Assembly: GCA_965652645.1 (NCBI GenBank)
Contig: CBFGXE010000010.1
Span: 1-64,000, forward strand
Source: ZC4RG30 sp965652645
GTDB lineage: Bacteria; Pseudomonadota; Gammaproteobacteria; Steroidobacterales; Steroidobacteraceae
Reading direction: 5' to 3'
Length of the DNA: 64,000 nucleotides
Position numbers and translations under genes: made by a program. Positions 16,222 to 24,823 of the stretch are shown here, one piece after another. Under the pieces are notes generated by a model. That model worked only from the letters and a program-made list of their open reading frames with translations, ran no database searches and was not told the origin of the DNA. Position 1 is the first letter of the stretch, and each line of letters opens with the position of its first letter.

Positions 16222-16925
16222 TCCGCTTCGACCGGGCGAGCAAGCGATATCCCAACGGCCGCGAGGCGCTCAGCGCCGCGAGCTTCGAGATCGGCACCGG
16301 CGAGATGGTGTTCCTCACCGGCCGTTCCGGGGCGGGCAAGAGCACCATCCTGAAGCTGATCGCGCTGCTGGAACGGCCCACGCGCGGCCTGGTGCTGGTG
16401 AACGGGCACAACACCGCGGCGCTTTCCGTGCGGCGCATTCCCGCCTTCCGCCGCGAGCTGGGCGTGGTGTTCCAGGACCACCGCCTGCTCACCGAGCGCA
16501 GCATCTTCGACAACGTGGCGCTGCCGCTGCATGCCGCCGAGACCGGCCTGTCGCTGAAGGACATCGACCGCCGCGTGCGCGCCGCGCTCGACCAGGTCGG
16601 CCTGCTTGATCGCGCCGCGGCGCTGCCGCTGGAGCTTTCCGTGGGCGAGCAGCAGCGCGTGGGCATCGCGCGCGCCGTGGTGAGCAAGCCGAAGCTCATC
16701 ATCGCCGACGAGCCCACGGGCAACCTCGACCCGGCGCTGTCGCTGGAGATCATGGAGCTTTTCCGCCGCTTCAACGACGTGGGCGTCACGGTGGTCATTG
16801 CCACGCACGACCTGGACATCGTGAAGGCCTGGGGCCTGCGCGAGATCATCGTGGACGCGGGCCGGGTGCAGAACTCCGCCCCGCCGCCCGCCTTCGACCT
16901 GCCGCACATGGAGGCGCAGCGATGA
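16218..16925 (+). CDS. ftsE: Cell division ATP-binding protein FtsE
   Basis: FtsE is the ATPase of the FtsEX complex, which regulates periplasmic peptidoglycan amidases at the septum and does not transport a known substrate. The 235-residue protein starts MIRFDRASKRYPNGREAL. It has Walker A GRSGAGKSTILKLI, the signature LSVGEQQRVGIARA (LSVGE in place of LSGGE), Walker B LIIADEPTGNLDP and the switch histidine in VIATHDLDI. It overlaps ftsY upstream and ftsX downstream by 4 bases each, so the three are translationally coupled. Confidence 0.97.
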   Translation: MIRFDRASKRYPNGREALSAASFEIGTGEMVFLTGRSGAGKSTILKLIALLERPTRGLVLVNGHNTAALSVRRIPAFRRELGVVFQDHRLLTERSIFDNVALPLHAAETGLSLKDIDRRVRAALDQVGLLDRAAALPLELSVGEQQRVGIARAVVSKPKLIIADEPTGNLDPALSLEIMELFRRFNDVGVTVVIATHDLDIVKAWGLREIIVDAGRVQNSAPPPAFDLPHMEAQR

Positions 16926-17839
16926 GCGGCTGGCTCACGCGCCACCTGCAGTCCGCGCTGTTCGCCGCCGGGCGCCTGGCGCGCTCGCCGCTGAATACCG
17001 CCTTCACCGTGCTGGTGATCGCCATTGCCCTCACCCTTCCCACCGCGCTGGGCCTCACCATCGTCAGCGTGCGCCAGGCCACGGGCGACTTCGCCACCTC
17101 GGTGGACGTGAACGTGTATTTCAAGCTGGACGTGCCGCTGGAAAAGGCGCAGCAGCTTGCCGCGAGCCTGCGCCAGCGCAGCGGCATCGCCAGCGTGAAG
17201 CTGATCAGCGCCGACGAGGGGCTCGAGGCCTTCTCCGCGCAGGGCGGATTCGGCGAGGTGCTGAAGGCGCTGGGCAAGAACCCGCTTCCCCATGCGCTGG
17301 AGGTACGCCCCGAAGCCGGCGCCACCGATCCGGAGCGCATGGCCTCGCTGCGCGAGTTCCTCACTGCCTGGCCCGAGGTGGACTCGGTGCAGATGGACCG
17401 CGACTGGATCGCCCGCCTCGACGCCATCCTGCAGCTGCTGCGCGGCCTGGTCACCGGCGCCTCGGTGCTGCTGGGCGTGGGCGTGCTGGCCATCATCGGC
17501 AACACCGTGCGGCTGGAGATCTACAACCGCCGCGCCGAGATCGAGGTCACCAAGCTGGTGGGCGGCAGCAATGCCTTCGTGCGCCGCCCCTTCCTCTACA
17601 CCGGCCTGTTCTACGGCCTGTGCGGCGCGCTGCTGGCGGCGCTGCTGGTGCTGCTGGGCCTGAGCCTGCTCAATGCCCCGGTAACGCGGCTGGCCCAGAC
17701 CTACGGCAGCGGCTTCCGCCTGCTGACTCCCTCGTTGCGGGACGCGGGCGTGCTGCTGGGGGTGGGCGCCCTGCTGGGCCTTCTCGGGGCCGGCCTCGCC
17801 GCCGCCCGGCACCTGGCCCGGATCGAACCCCGCGCCTGA
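16922..17839 (+). CDS. ftsX: Cell division protein FtsX
   Basis: FtsX is the four-helix membrane subunit of FtsEX; its large periplasmic loop activates EnvC/amidase-type partners. The 305-residue protein has a short cytoplasmic N-terminus, TM1 (about 25-50, AFTVLVIAIALTLPTALGL), a periplasmic domain (about 55-170, with VDVNVYFKLDVPLEKAQQL), then TM2 (LVTGASVLLGVGVLAIIGN), TM3 (GLFYGLCGALLAALLVLLGL) and TM4 (VLLGVGALLGLLGAGLAAAR). Length and layout match the family. It ends about 60 bases before the rpoH CIRCE operator. Confidence 0.96.
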   Translation: MSGWLTRHLQSALFAAGRLARSPLNTAFTVLVIAIALTLPTALGLTIVSVRQATGDFATSVDVNVYFKLDVPLEKAQQLAASLRQRSGIASVKLISADEGLEAFSAQGGFGEVLKALGKNPLPHALEVRPEAGATDPERMASLREFLTAWPEVDSVQMDRDWIARLDAILQLLRGLVTGASVLLGVGVLAIIGNTVRLEIYNRRAEIEVTKLVGGSNAFVRRPFLYTGLFYGLCGALLAALLVLLGLSLLNAPVTRLAQTYGSGFRLLTPSLRDAGVLLGVGALLGLLGAGLAAARHLARIEPRA

Positions 17840-17899
17840 CTTCAATCCCTTGTTCCTGAACGGAAATTAATCACATTTCCGGGGGAACCCGCACCCCTC

Positions 17900-17926
17900 T
17901 TAGCACTCAAAGACCCAGAGTGCTAA
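17900..17926. promoter_or_regulatory. CIRCE operator (HrcA-binding site) upstream of rpoH
   Basis: The left arm TTAGCACTC (17900-17908) and right arm GAGTGCTAA (17918-17926) are separated by exactly 9 bases. This matches the CIRCE consensus TTAGCACTC-N9-GAGTGCTAA at every position. CIRCE is the operator of the HrcA heat-shock repressor, usually found before groESL or dnaK. Here it ends 31 bases before the rpoH GTG. It should place rpoH under HrcA control (inference). No hrcA gene is in the window. Confidence 0.93.
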
Positions 17927-17957
17927 CATCAGGATCCAGGTAAGGAGGACCCCCGTC

Positions 17958-18827
17958 GTGAGTGCAACCCAAGTGCTGGTCGCCCGCCCGGACACCCTGC
18001 TGGCCGGTCCGCTGGGCAGTTTCGAGGCATACGCCGAGCGCGTCGCGCGCATCCCCGTGCTGACCCGCGAGCAGGAGCATGAGCTGGCCATGCGCTTCCG
18101 CGAAGACAACGACCTCGATGCGGCGCGCCAGCTGGTGATGTCGCACCTGCGCTTCGTGCTGCACATCGCACGCGGCTACTCCGGCTACGGCCTGCCGCTG
18201 GGCGACCTGGTGCAGGAAGGCAATGTGGGCCTGATGAAGGCCGTGAAGCGCTACGACCCCGACCAGGGCGTGCGGCTGGTGTCCTTCGCCGTGCACTGGA
18301 TCCGCGCCGAAATCCACGACTACGTGCTGCGCAACTGGCGCCTGGTGAAGGTGGCCACCACCAAGGCCCAGCGCAAGCTGTTCTTCAACCTGCGCAAGAT
18401 GAAGAAAAACCTCGGCTGGCTCACCCACGACGAGACGCAGGCCGTGGCGCGTGACCTGGGCGTGGAGCCCGCCGAAGTCACCGAGATGGAGCAGCGCCTC
18501 GCGGCGCGCGACATGTCCTTCGATCCCGCCCCCGACACCGGGGACGAGGAGCGCCCGCACGGTCCCGCCTACTTCCTTCCGGCCCCGGGTGCCGACCCGG
18601 CGCAGGAAGCCGAGAACGAGGAGTGGGATGCGGACCAGCGCGACCGCCTCGGCGTGGCGCTGGAGGGCCTCGACGCCCGCAGCAAGGACATCCTGCGCCG
18701 GCGCTGGCTGGCCGAGGAGAAGGCCACCCTGCACGAGCTGGCCGCCGAATACGGCGTCTCCGCCGAGCGCATCCGGCAGATCGAAGTGGCGGCGATGAAA
18801 CGTCTCCGGGCGGCACTCGCAGCCTGA
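17958..18827 (+). CDS. rpoH: RNA polymerase heat-shock sigma factor sigma-32
   Basis: RpoH directs RNA polymerase to heat-shock promoters. The 289-residue protein starts at a GTG with a near-perfect TAAGGAGG site upstream. Region 2 reads GDLVQEGNVGLMKAVKRYDP and continues VRLVSFAVHWIRAEIHDYVL. The RpoH box is present (QRKLFFNLRKMKK), which separates it from other group 2 and 3 sigmas. Region 4.2 contains TLHELAAEYGVSAERIRQIE. Gene order ftsY-ftsE-ftsX-rpoH is the classic gammaproteobacterial one. A perfect CIRCE element lies immediately upstream. Confidence 0.97.
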   Translation: MSATQVLVARPDTLLAGPLGSFEAYAERVARIPVLTREQEHELAMRFREDNDLDAARQLVMSHLRFVLHIARGYSGYGLPLGDLVQEGNVGLMKAVKRYDPDQGVRLVSFAVHWIRAEIHDYVLRNWRLVKVATTKAQRKLFFNLRKMKKNLGWLTHDETQAVARDLGVEPAEVTEMEQRLAARDMSFDPAPDTGDEERPHGPAYFLPAPGADPAQEAENEEWDADQRDRLGVALEGLDARSKDILRRRWLAEEKATLHELAAEYGVSAERIRQIEVAAMKRLRAALAA

Positions 18828-19232
18828 TCCTGCACCGCGAGGGGCCTATGCGCCCCTCGCGCCCCCTGCCTGTTGGACCAATGCCACGAAATGACGCTGT
18901 TTTTTCGTGGAGACAGTTTTCTTGCAACAACAATCGCGCTACACTTGCCCTCAACAGTTAGTCGTAGCGGAGTTCCCAACGGCTAACTGACTGGAATTCT
19001 TGAAGTTTCGATCTCTTGTTGGATCGAAGTCACAAAAGAAGCCCAGGCGATGATGTTGGGCACGGCAGGCAACGGCTCCATTTGCGGGTACGCTGCGGTG
19101 CGACAGAAGGCGAATTGACGCCCTGGCCGACCGTCGATCGGCCGGACCCCAGCGGTCCAGTCACACCACCCGGTGAACTATTTTTGCGTCCATGCATTGT
19201 TGTTGAACTTGGGACGATCGAGCACTCCATGA
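18828..19232 (+). ncRNA. Gene-free, hairpin-rich region after rpoH; possible structured RNA
   Basis: No open frame here looks protein-like. Several compact inverted repeats read in order: GCGAGGGGC/GCCCCTCGC (18837-18860, no T-run), CCACGAAA/TTTCGTGG (18884-18911), CAGTTAG/CTAACTG (about 18955-18990), TTCGATC/GATCGAA (about 19007-19028), GGCCGA/TCGGCC (about 19127-19145) and GGACC/GGTCC (about 19144-19158). The region ends at a strong terminator. It does not carry the 4.5S, tmRNA or RNase P signatures I know. It could be an independent non-coding RNA or a long 3' UTR of rpoH. No convincing promoter was found. Confidence 0.4.
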
Positions 19233-19258
19233 CCCCGCCGCAAGGCGGGGTTTTTTTT
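19233..19258 (+). terminator. Strong intrinsic terminator
   Basis: CCCCGCC and GGCGGGG form a 7-bp stem closed by a GCAA tetraloop, followed by eight T residues (19251-19258). It ends whatever transcript covers the 400 bases after rpoH and insulates the LysR gene, which begins 150 bases later. Confidence 0.92.
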
Positions 19259-19408
19259 GCGCGCAGGATGGCGGCAAGACAGTTCGCGCGCGATGCGCGC
19301 AGCTCTTTCATGGCATGTTGACCGCAAATAACGGCGCGATTATCACCTTCCGCGCACATATCACGCGTCGCTTATACTCGGCCGCGAACGCCTTGTGAGC
19401 ACACTTCG

Positions 19409-20308
19409 ATGTCGATCACATTCCGGCAGCTGGAAATCTTCGTCGCCGCGGCTGGCGACTGCAATTTCCGTCGCACCGCGGAGCGACTCGGCGTCAGCCA
19501 GCCTTCCATCAGCAACCAGATCCGCGCGCTCGAGGGCCACCTGGGGCACAACCTCTTCGAGCGTCGCCGCGGCTCGCCACCCGCGCTTTCCGATGAGGGC
19601 CGCGTGTTCCTCGAGAAGGCCAAGGAGCTGGTGGTCGGGCGCCAGGAGATGGAACAGCAGACGCGGCACACGCGCGGTCCGCGCGCCATCCGGCTTGCCG
19701 TCACCGCGACACCGCTGCTGCTCGACGCCTACATCCGCCCGAAGCTGCCGTCGTTCTGCGAGCAGTACCCGAACATCCAGCTCGACTTCGTGCCGCTGCA
19801 TCCCACGCGCGGCGCCGCACCCATGGTGCTTTCCGGCGAAGTGGACCTCGCCGTCTTCACCGGCGACTTCCAGGTGGATGACCGGCTGCAGTCCGAGGTG
19901 GTGAACACCGTGGCCGTCTCGATCTACTGCTCGCCGCAGCTCGCGCGTCGCGCCGCGCGCGGCGTGCGCCTGTCCGACCTGCCGTGGATCATGCCGCCGG
20001 ATGAGTTCAAGCCCACGCGCTTCATGTGGCGCATCCTGAAGGAAGCGGGCATCGAGCCGAGGAACACCATCGCGCGCTCGCAGTTCCCCGACGTGATCGC
20101 CAACATGTGCCTTGAGGGCCACGGCATCGCCGTGCTGTTCGACCACCACGCCGCCAGGGGCCTGGAAGACGGGCGCATCGTGAAGATCGGCCCGCCCCTG
20201 CCCAGCACCTCGCTCATCCTGCTGGTCGGGCCGCGCGCGCAGCGTGTGGCCGCGCAGCCGGCCGTGGAACTGTTCCGCCAGGCCACGCGGCGGCTGGCCA
20301 CGCGCTGA
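19409..20308 (+). CDS. LysR-family transcriptional regulator
   Basis: The 299-residue protein has an N-terminal winged helix-turn-helix (FRQLEIFVAAAGDCNFRRTA, then ERLGVSQPSISNQIRALEGH) and a C-terminal periplasmic-binding-like effector domain from about residue 90. Length and layout are standard for LysR regulators, which normally control a divergent or adjacent metabolic gene and respond to a small molecule. No divergent gene is adjacent: a 580-base gene-free stretch lies upstream, and trmO follows 40 bases downstream. The target is therefore unclear. A TATACT sequence at 19374-19379 could be its -10 element. Confidence 0.9.
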   Translation: MSITFRQLEIFVAAAGDCNFRRTAERLGVSQPSISNQIRALEGHLGHNLFERRRGSPPALSDEGRVFLEKAKELVVGRQEMEQQTRHTRGPRAIRLAVTATPLLLDAYIRPKLPSFCEQYPNIQLDFVPLHPTRGAAPMVLSGEVDLAVFTGDFQVDDRLQSEVVNTVAVSIYCSPQLARRAARGVRLSDLPWIMPPDEFKPTRFMWRILKEAGIEPRNTIARSQFPDVIANMCLEGHGIAVLFDHHAARGLEDGRIVKIGPPLPSTSLILLVGPRAQRVAAQPAVELFRQATRRLATR

Positions 20309-20348
20309 AGCGGCCCCCGGCAGGCCCGGCCACGGGCAGCCAGCAGCG

Positions 20349-21131
20349 ATGAAGCAGTCCCTCACCCTCACGCCCATCGGCCACCTGAGAACCGCCTGGG
20401 GGACGAAGGTGGAAGCGCCGCGCCAGCCTGCCGCCGCCGCGGACGTGCCGGGCGTGATCCAGCTGCTGCCCGGCATGAACCTGGAACACGCCATCGAGGA
20501 CCTCGCCGGCTGGGAGCGCATCTGGGTGATCTTCTGGTTCGACCGCAACCAGGGCTGGCGCCCGAAGGTGCTGCCGCCGCGCTCCAGTTCCGGCCGCAAG
20601 GGCGTGCTGGCCACGCGCTCGCCGCATCGCCCGAACCCGCTGGGCCTGTCGGTGCTGCGGCTGGAGCGCATCGAGGGCCTGCAGCTGTTCGTGCGCGACG
20701 TGGACCTGCTCGACGGCACGCCCGTCCTCGACATCAAGCCCTACGTGCCCTACACGGACGCCTTCCCCGAATCCGGCCAGGGCTGGCTGGCAGCGGATCC
20801 GCGCCGCGACTGGGCAGTGCAGTTCAGCGCGGAAGCAGAGGAGCAGCTCGCCTGGATCGCCGCCCGTTCGCCGCTGCCGCTGCGCGCGCGCATCGAGGCA
20901 ACGCTGAAGCTGGGGCCACAACCGCATCCTTATCGCCGCATCCGCCGCAACAGGGACGGCGGGATGCAGCTGGCGGTGCAGGACTGGCGCGTGGATTTCG
21001 GGGTGGACGGTGAGGTCGCAGAGGTGCGGGGCGTGCGCACCGGCTACCGTGATTCGCAACTGGCGCAGCCTTCCACCGGTGAAGGCGACCCGCTGCAGCT
21101 GCACCGGGATTTTGTCGCCCGCTTCGGCTGA
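20349..21131 (+). CDS. trmO: tRNA (N6-threonylcarbamoyladenosine-37 N6)-methyltransferase TrmO
   Basis: TrmO (formerly TsaA/YaeB) methylates t6A37 to m6t6A in threonine tRNAs using SAM. The 260-residue protein starts MKQSLTLTPIGHLRTAWGTK. It carries the UPF0066 beta-barrel motifs RSPHRPNPLGLSVLRLERIE, LLDGTPVLDIKPYVPYTDAF and a C-terminal domain with LPLRARIEATLKLGPQPHPY. An open frame extends upstream, but the conserved N-terminus fixes the start at 20349. It lies downstream of the LysR gene on the same strand; co-transcription is possible but not informative. Confidence 0.94.
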   Translation: MKQSLTLTPIGHLRTAWGTKVEAPRQPAAAADVPGVIQLLPGMNLEHAIEDLAGWERIWVIFWFDRNQGWRPKVLPPRSSSGRKGVLATRSPHRPNPLGLSVLRLERIEGLQLFVRDVDLLDGTPVLDIKPYVPYTDAFPESGQGWLAADPRRDWAVQFSAEAEEQLAWIAARSPLPLRARIEATLKLGPQPHPYRRIRRNRDGGMQLAVQDWRVDFGVDGEVAEVRGVRTGYRDSQLAQPSTGEGDPLQLHRDFVARFG

Positions 21132-21207
21132 GCGACGCGGCCCTTCAGCCGGCGCGCAGTTGCGCCTTGATGTCCCGGTAGGCTCCGGCAGCGGGGAATG
21201 CCGCCGG

Positions 21208-22137
21208 CTACCCCCGGACCTCTTCCGGCCAGTAGAGCTGCATGGGGTTTGTCACCAGCAGCTTCTGCTGCAGCTCCGCCGTCACCGCGATGTGCGGGAT
21301 GAAATCCACCAGCAGGCCGTCATCCGGCATGTGGTCCTTCAGGTTCGGGTGCGGCCAGTCAGTGCCCCAGAGCACGCGGTCGGGGAATTCCTCCACCACG
21401 CGGCGCGCGAAGGGAATCACGTCGCGATAGGCATGCCGCTCGCCATCCAGCGCCGGCGGACCGCGCTTCGACAGCCGCTCCGGGCAGCTCACCTTGCTCC
21501 ACACGTTGGAATGCTCGCGCATGAACTTCAGGAACAGCGAGAACTCGGGGCCGTCGACGGGCTTGTCGACGTTCGGGCGCCCCATGTGGTCCACCACCAC
21601 CGTGGTGGGCAGCGCCGTGAAGAAATCCCACAGCTCCGGCAGGTCCACCGCCTCGAAATAGATCACCACGTGCCAGCCGAGCTTCGCGATGCGCCCGGCG
21701 ATCTCCATCAGCTCGTCCCTGGGCGTGAAGTCCACCAGGCGCTTCACGAAATTGAAGCGCACGCCGCGCACGCCGGCCGCATGCAGCTCCTGCAGTTCGG
21801 CATCGGTGACCGAGCGGCGCACCGTGGCCACGCCGCGTGCCTTGCCCTGCGAGGCGACGCAGGCATCGACCATCGCGCGGTTGTCGGCCCCGTGGCAGGT
21901 GGCCTGCACGATCACGTTGCGGGCAAAGCCCAGGTGATCGCGCAGCGCGAAGAGCTGTGCCTTGGAGGCATCGCAGGGGGTGTACTTGCGCTCCGGCGCA
22001 AAGGGAAATTCCGCCCCCGGCCCGAACACATGGCAGTGGGCGTCAACCGCGCCGGCAGGCAGCCTGAACTGCGGCTTCGTGGGTCCCTGGTACCAGTCGA
22101 GCCATCCGGGGGTCTTGGTGAAGGTTTGCTGGGTCAT
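21208..22137 (-). CDS. Amidohydrolase, 2-pyrone-4,6-dicarboxylate hydrolase (LigI)-like
   Basis: The 309-residue protein is a TIM-barrel amidohydrolase of the PF04909 type. It has the metal-binding VDAHCHVFGP near residue 30, DHMGRPNVD near the middle and the late GTDWPHPN motif. LigI opens 2-pyrone-4,6-dicarboxylate in protocatechuate and lignin-fragment breakdown, and the overall sequence fits that group. Relatives acting on sulfomuconolactone or other lactones are possible. The start MTQQTFTKTPGWLDWYQGPT follows family practice; an upstream extension of the frame is not conserved-looking. No other aromatic-degradation genes are nearby, so the physiological substrate is unclear. Confidence 0.82.
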   Translation of the reverse strand: MTQQTFTKTPGWLDWYQGPTKPQFRLPAGAVDAHCHVFGPGAEFPFAPERKYTPCDASKAQLFALRDHLGFARNVIVQATCHGADNRAMVDACVASQGKARGVATVRRSVTDAELQELHAAGVRGVRFNFVKRLVDFTPRDELMEIAGRIAKLGWHVVIYFEAVDLPELWDFFTALPTTVVVDHMGRPNVDKPVDGPEFSLFLKFMREHSNVWSKVSCPERLSKRGPPALDGERHAYRDVIPFARRVVEEFPDRVLWGTDWPHPNLKDHMPDDGLLVDFIPHIAVTAELQQKLLVTNPMQLYWPEEVRG

Positions 22138-22225
22138 GACGTTCCGCTTCGTTGGACTGGGGCGGATTTTACGCGCGATGGGCGCCGATCTGCCCGGCCG
22201 CGCAGCGCCCTGCAGCACCGCGCGC

Positions 22226-23875
22226 TCAGCCCTGCTGGCCGCAGGCCCCAACGGTCCAGTCGAAGTGCGTCCAGCCCGACTTCGGGCCGGCGCGACCGTC
22301 GGCGTCGATCGACCACACCCGCCACCGGCCGGGCTGCGAGCCCACCCACTCGAAGGTGTGGCGGGTACCGGAAAGATTCCGCTCGACCTTCCAGGCCCTG
22401 CCCTGGTCAGCGCACCATCGATTCTTCCCGCAGCAGTGGTAGCAGTCCATTTCCAGCACATAGCTGATCGCGCCCTTGACCGGCTGCCATTCCGCAACGG
22501 TCGCGCGCGGCAAATAGGGAATGCTGCGCTCCGGGTAGATGGACCCGGCCCGCTCCGGGAATATCGCCCGCAGTCCCTCGGTCGCCATGGTCATGCGCTG
22601 CTTCGTCGGGCCCTCCTCGCCATAGAAGGAGATGTGCAGGAACCGCCCCTGCCGCAGCAGCGTGGCCGTGATGAGCCCCTCGGCCTGCTCGTGCAGCAAC
22701 TTCGGCGTCGGCTCCGGCGGAAAGTCACAGCCGATGCGCGACCGTCCGGTGAATATCCCGGCCTGCTGCAGGTGTGCATACTGCAGCTCGTAGTCGAGGG
22801 CCGCCAGGTCGATGGTGACGACGCCGACCTGGGGACCGATGAACGGGTGCGACTGCACCGCCCCCTGCTCCGGCTTCAGCTCCGGGATGAGAAGCCAGAC
22901 GGCACCGGCCATCACGCCGGCAGCCGCCAGCAGGCCCAGCACCATCTTGCGGGGCAGGACCTCGCCTCGCACTCCCGGCTGCGTTCCAGCCGGCGGCCAC
23001 ACCGCAGCACCGGACACGGACTTCACCACCCATGCCCGCTGCATCAACTCCTCATCGAAACCGTCGGGGGCCACGCCCTCCGTGGCGTAGACGTACAGTC
23101 CGCAGGTGAATACGCGCCAGAGCAGGGTCCCTGCGATCGCCAGCAACGCCGAGATCAGCCCGACCGTGTAAATCGCCACCAGCTGACTGTCGGTGACAAC
23201 CCGGACGAGCAGCCCCAGCGCAACCAGCGCCACACCGACAAAAATCCCCATGAAACCCAGGCTCACCAGCGAAGCCACCCCCTCGCCCCACACCCGGCGC
23301 ACCAGCGATCCGGAAATGCGCAGGTAATCCCTGGCGCGGAGCTGCCCGGGCTCATTGATGATCACGGGCACCACGAAGACAGTGGCCACGCTCCAGGACA
23401 GGCCCGTCAGCCCCAGCACCCACCTGCCCAGGAATCCGACGCGTTCCTGCAGCAGGCGCAAGACCAGTCCCACCGTTCCAGCCAGCAGGCTCCAGCCCAT
23501 GATGGCCGGCAGCCTGGCAACAGCCACCCTGAACCCTTCGCGCACGGAAACCTGTCCACCATTCAGCGCCCGCAGGATCTGGCTGCACAGCGCGACGTTG
23601 ATGAACGTCGCATAGAGCACGCCGGGCAGGTACACCAGCGCCATCTGCAGGTAGGGAAAGCCCGGCCCGCGCCCGCTCCACTGTCCCCCCGGAAATTCCG
23701 TCTCGCGCCAGCCCTCGGCCGACGCTTCGAACACCGGCCCGAAGAAGAACCGGTATGCCAGGTATCCCAGCAACAGGTCGATGGCCAGGAACCACAGCAA
23801 CCGCGGATGCCGCTGCAGCACATCCATCGAATGCCTCAGGATGCTGAGGCCGGTTTCCATGCGACTGGCTTGCAC
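22226..23875 (-). CDS. DUF6159-type multi-pass membrane protein with C-terminal soluble domain
   Basis: The 549-residue protein has about six membrane segments in its first 330 residues (for example LLWFLAIDLLLGYLAYRFFF, VYLPGVLYATFINVALCSQI and MGIFVGVALVALGLLVRVV), followed by another helix near 315-335. This resembles the DUF6159 family of unknown function. The C-terminal 210 residues look soluble and contain a cysteine cluster (DCYHCCGKNRWCADQG, four Cys) and a FEWVGSQPGRWRVWSIDADG segment resembling a fibronectin-like strand pair. The start is a GTG at 23875; an ATG at 23860 is equally possible. It is the last gene of the GntR-regulated operon. Confidence 0.75.
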   Translation of the reverse strand: MQASRMETGLSILRHSMDVLQRHPRLLWFLAIDLLLGYLAYRFFFGPVFEASAEGWRETEFPGGQWSGRGPGFPYLQMALVYLPGVLYATFINVALCSQILRALNGGQVSVREGFRVAVARLPAIMGWSLLAGTVGLVLRLLQERVGFLGRWVLGLTGLSWSVATVFVVPVIINEPGQLRARDYLRISGSLVRRVWGEGVASLVSLGFMGIFVGVALVALGLLVRVVTDSQLVAIYTVGLISALLAIAGTLLWRVFTCGLYVYATEGVAPDGFDEELMQRAWVVKSVSGAAVWPPAGTQPGVRGEVLPRKMVLGLLAAAGVMAGAVWLLIPELKPEQGAVQSHPFIGPQVGVVTIDLAALDYELQYAHLQQAGIFTGRSRIGCDFPPEPTPKLLHEQAEGLITATLLRQGRFLHISFYGEEGPTKQRMTMATEGLRAIFPERAGSIYPERSIPYLPRATVAEWQPVKGAISYVLEMDCYHCCGKNRWCADQGRAWKVERNLSGTRHTFEWVGSQPGRWRVWSIDADGRAGPKSGWTHFDWTVGACGQQG

Positions 23876-23878
23876 GAC

Positions 23879-24823
23879 TCAGTTCCCCGCAGCGCCCGCG
23901 GCCCCGCCCATCATGCCCAGGGTCGCCCGCATCATTTCCGCCTGCTCCTGCAGGTACGCCTGGTACTGCGCCAGCTGGTCGGAGTTCAGGTGCACTGCCG
24001 CCGCCTCGCCCATCCGCCGCGCCCGCTCATCCAGTATGCCGAGCATCTGCTGCGGGGAAATGGAGGCGTACTCGCGGTCGAAGCGCTGTTCCTCCTCCCG
24101 GAGCGCCTTCGACAGCGCCTCGAACTGCGCATCGGTCATCGGGTGGCGCCCCGAAGAAGTGACCGCCGCGCGAAGCTCCTGCGACTGCCGCTGCAGCATG
24201 TCCTGTCTCTGGCGCCTGGTCGCCTCCTGCTGGTATTCCTGCAAGCGCGGGAACTTCTCCCCCAGCAGGTCCTGCAGTTCCTTGCCGTGTGTGCGCTCTG
24301 TGTCAGCGAGCCGGCGGAAGATGTCGTCCCCCGCGGCGCCCCGGGCACCGGACATCAATTCAAGCTGGATGGACGATTCGGCCACCTGGTGCCCGGCGAG
24401 CATGTCCAGCAGCTTGTCGACCTCCGCGGCGGACAGGCCAAGCTTCTCCCCGACGTCGCGGTACTGCTGCTGCAGCTGCTGCCGCGCGATCACGCGCTGG
24501 AATTCCCGGCCCTCGGGGGTGTCGAGGTAGGCACGCGTTGCCTGCATCATTTCGGCCATCGCTGCATCCGCGGCTGCGGCGCCAGGAGACGTTGCAGGAG
24601 GCGATGCAGGCTGCGATGCAGGCGGGATCACAGCCTGCTGGGGTGGCACGCCTGACGCAGGTGCGCCTGAAGAAGGCGCACCCTGCTCCGGAAGCGCAAT
24701 GACCGAACCGGCCACCAGCGCCTGGTTGGCGGCACGCTCTGCCTTCAGGTCGCGCAGGAGCTTTCCGCCCAGCATGCCAAGCGCGACCAGCGCCACCGCG
24801 AGTCCTGCGGCAAGGGCCCTCAT
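23879..24823 (-). CDS. Membrane-anchored helical protein, paralogue B
   Basis: The 314-residue protein starts MRALAAGLAVALVALGMLGG, an N-terminal anchor or signal helix. A Pro/Ala-rich linker (about 45-75) and a mostly helical, charged domain follow. It matches the neighbouring gene in length, layout and motifs: both contain a segment like AEVDKLLDMLAGHQ or AEASGFLNLYVRQQ, a PMTDAQFEALSKAL-type segment, and end near MGMMGG. The two are tandem paralogues, probably exported to the periplasm. The family is unknown to me. The start overlaps the previous gene's stop as ATGA. Confidence 0.75.
   Translation of the reverse strand: MRALAAGLAVALVALGMLGGKLLRDLKAERAANQALVAGSVIALPEQGAPSSGAPASGVPPQQAVIPPASQPASPPATSPGAAAADAAMAEMMQATRAYLDTPEGREFQRVIARQQLQQQYRDVGEKLGLSAAEVDKLLDMLAGHQVAESSIQLELMSGARGAAGDDIFRRLADTERTHGKELQDLLGEKFPRLQEYQQEATRRQRQDMLQRQSQELRAAVTSSGRHPMTDAQFEALSKALREEEQRFDREYASISPQQMLGILDERARRMGEAAAVHLNSDQLAQYQAYLQEQAEMMRATLGMMGGAAGAAGN

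Noticed and set aside
18924..18963. Short frame ending LALNS, considered as a tmRNA tag
   Set aside because: A tmRNA tag should end in LAA or similar, and no tRNA-like ends with a T-arm were found around it.
19016..19321. 101-codon open frame in the region after rpoH
   Set aside because: It reads through the strong terminator and has no recognisable domain or ribosome site.
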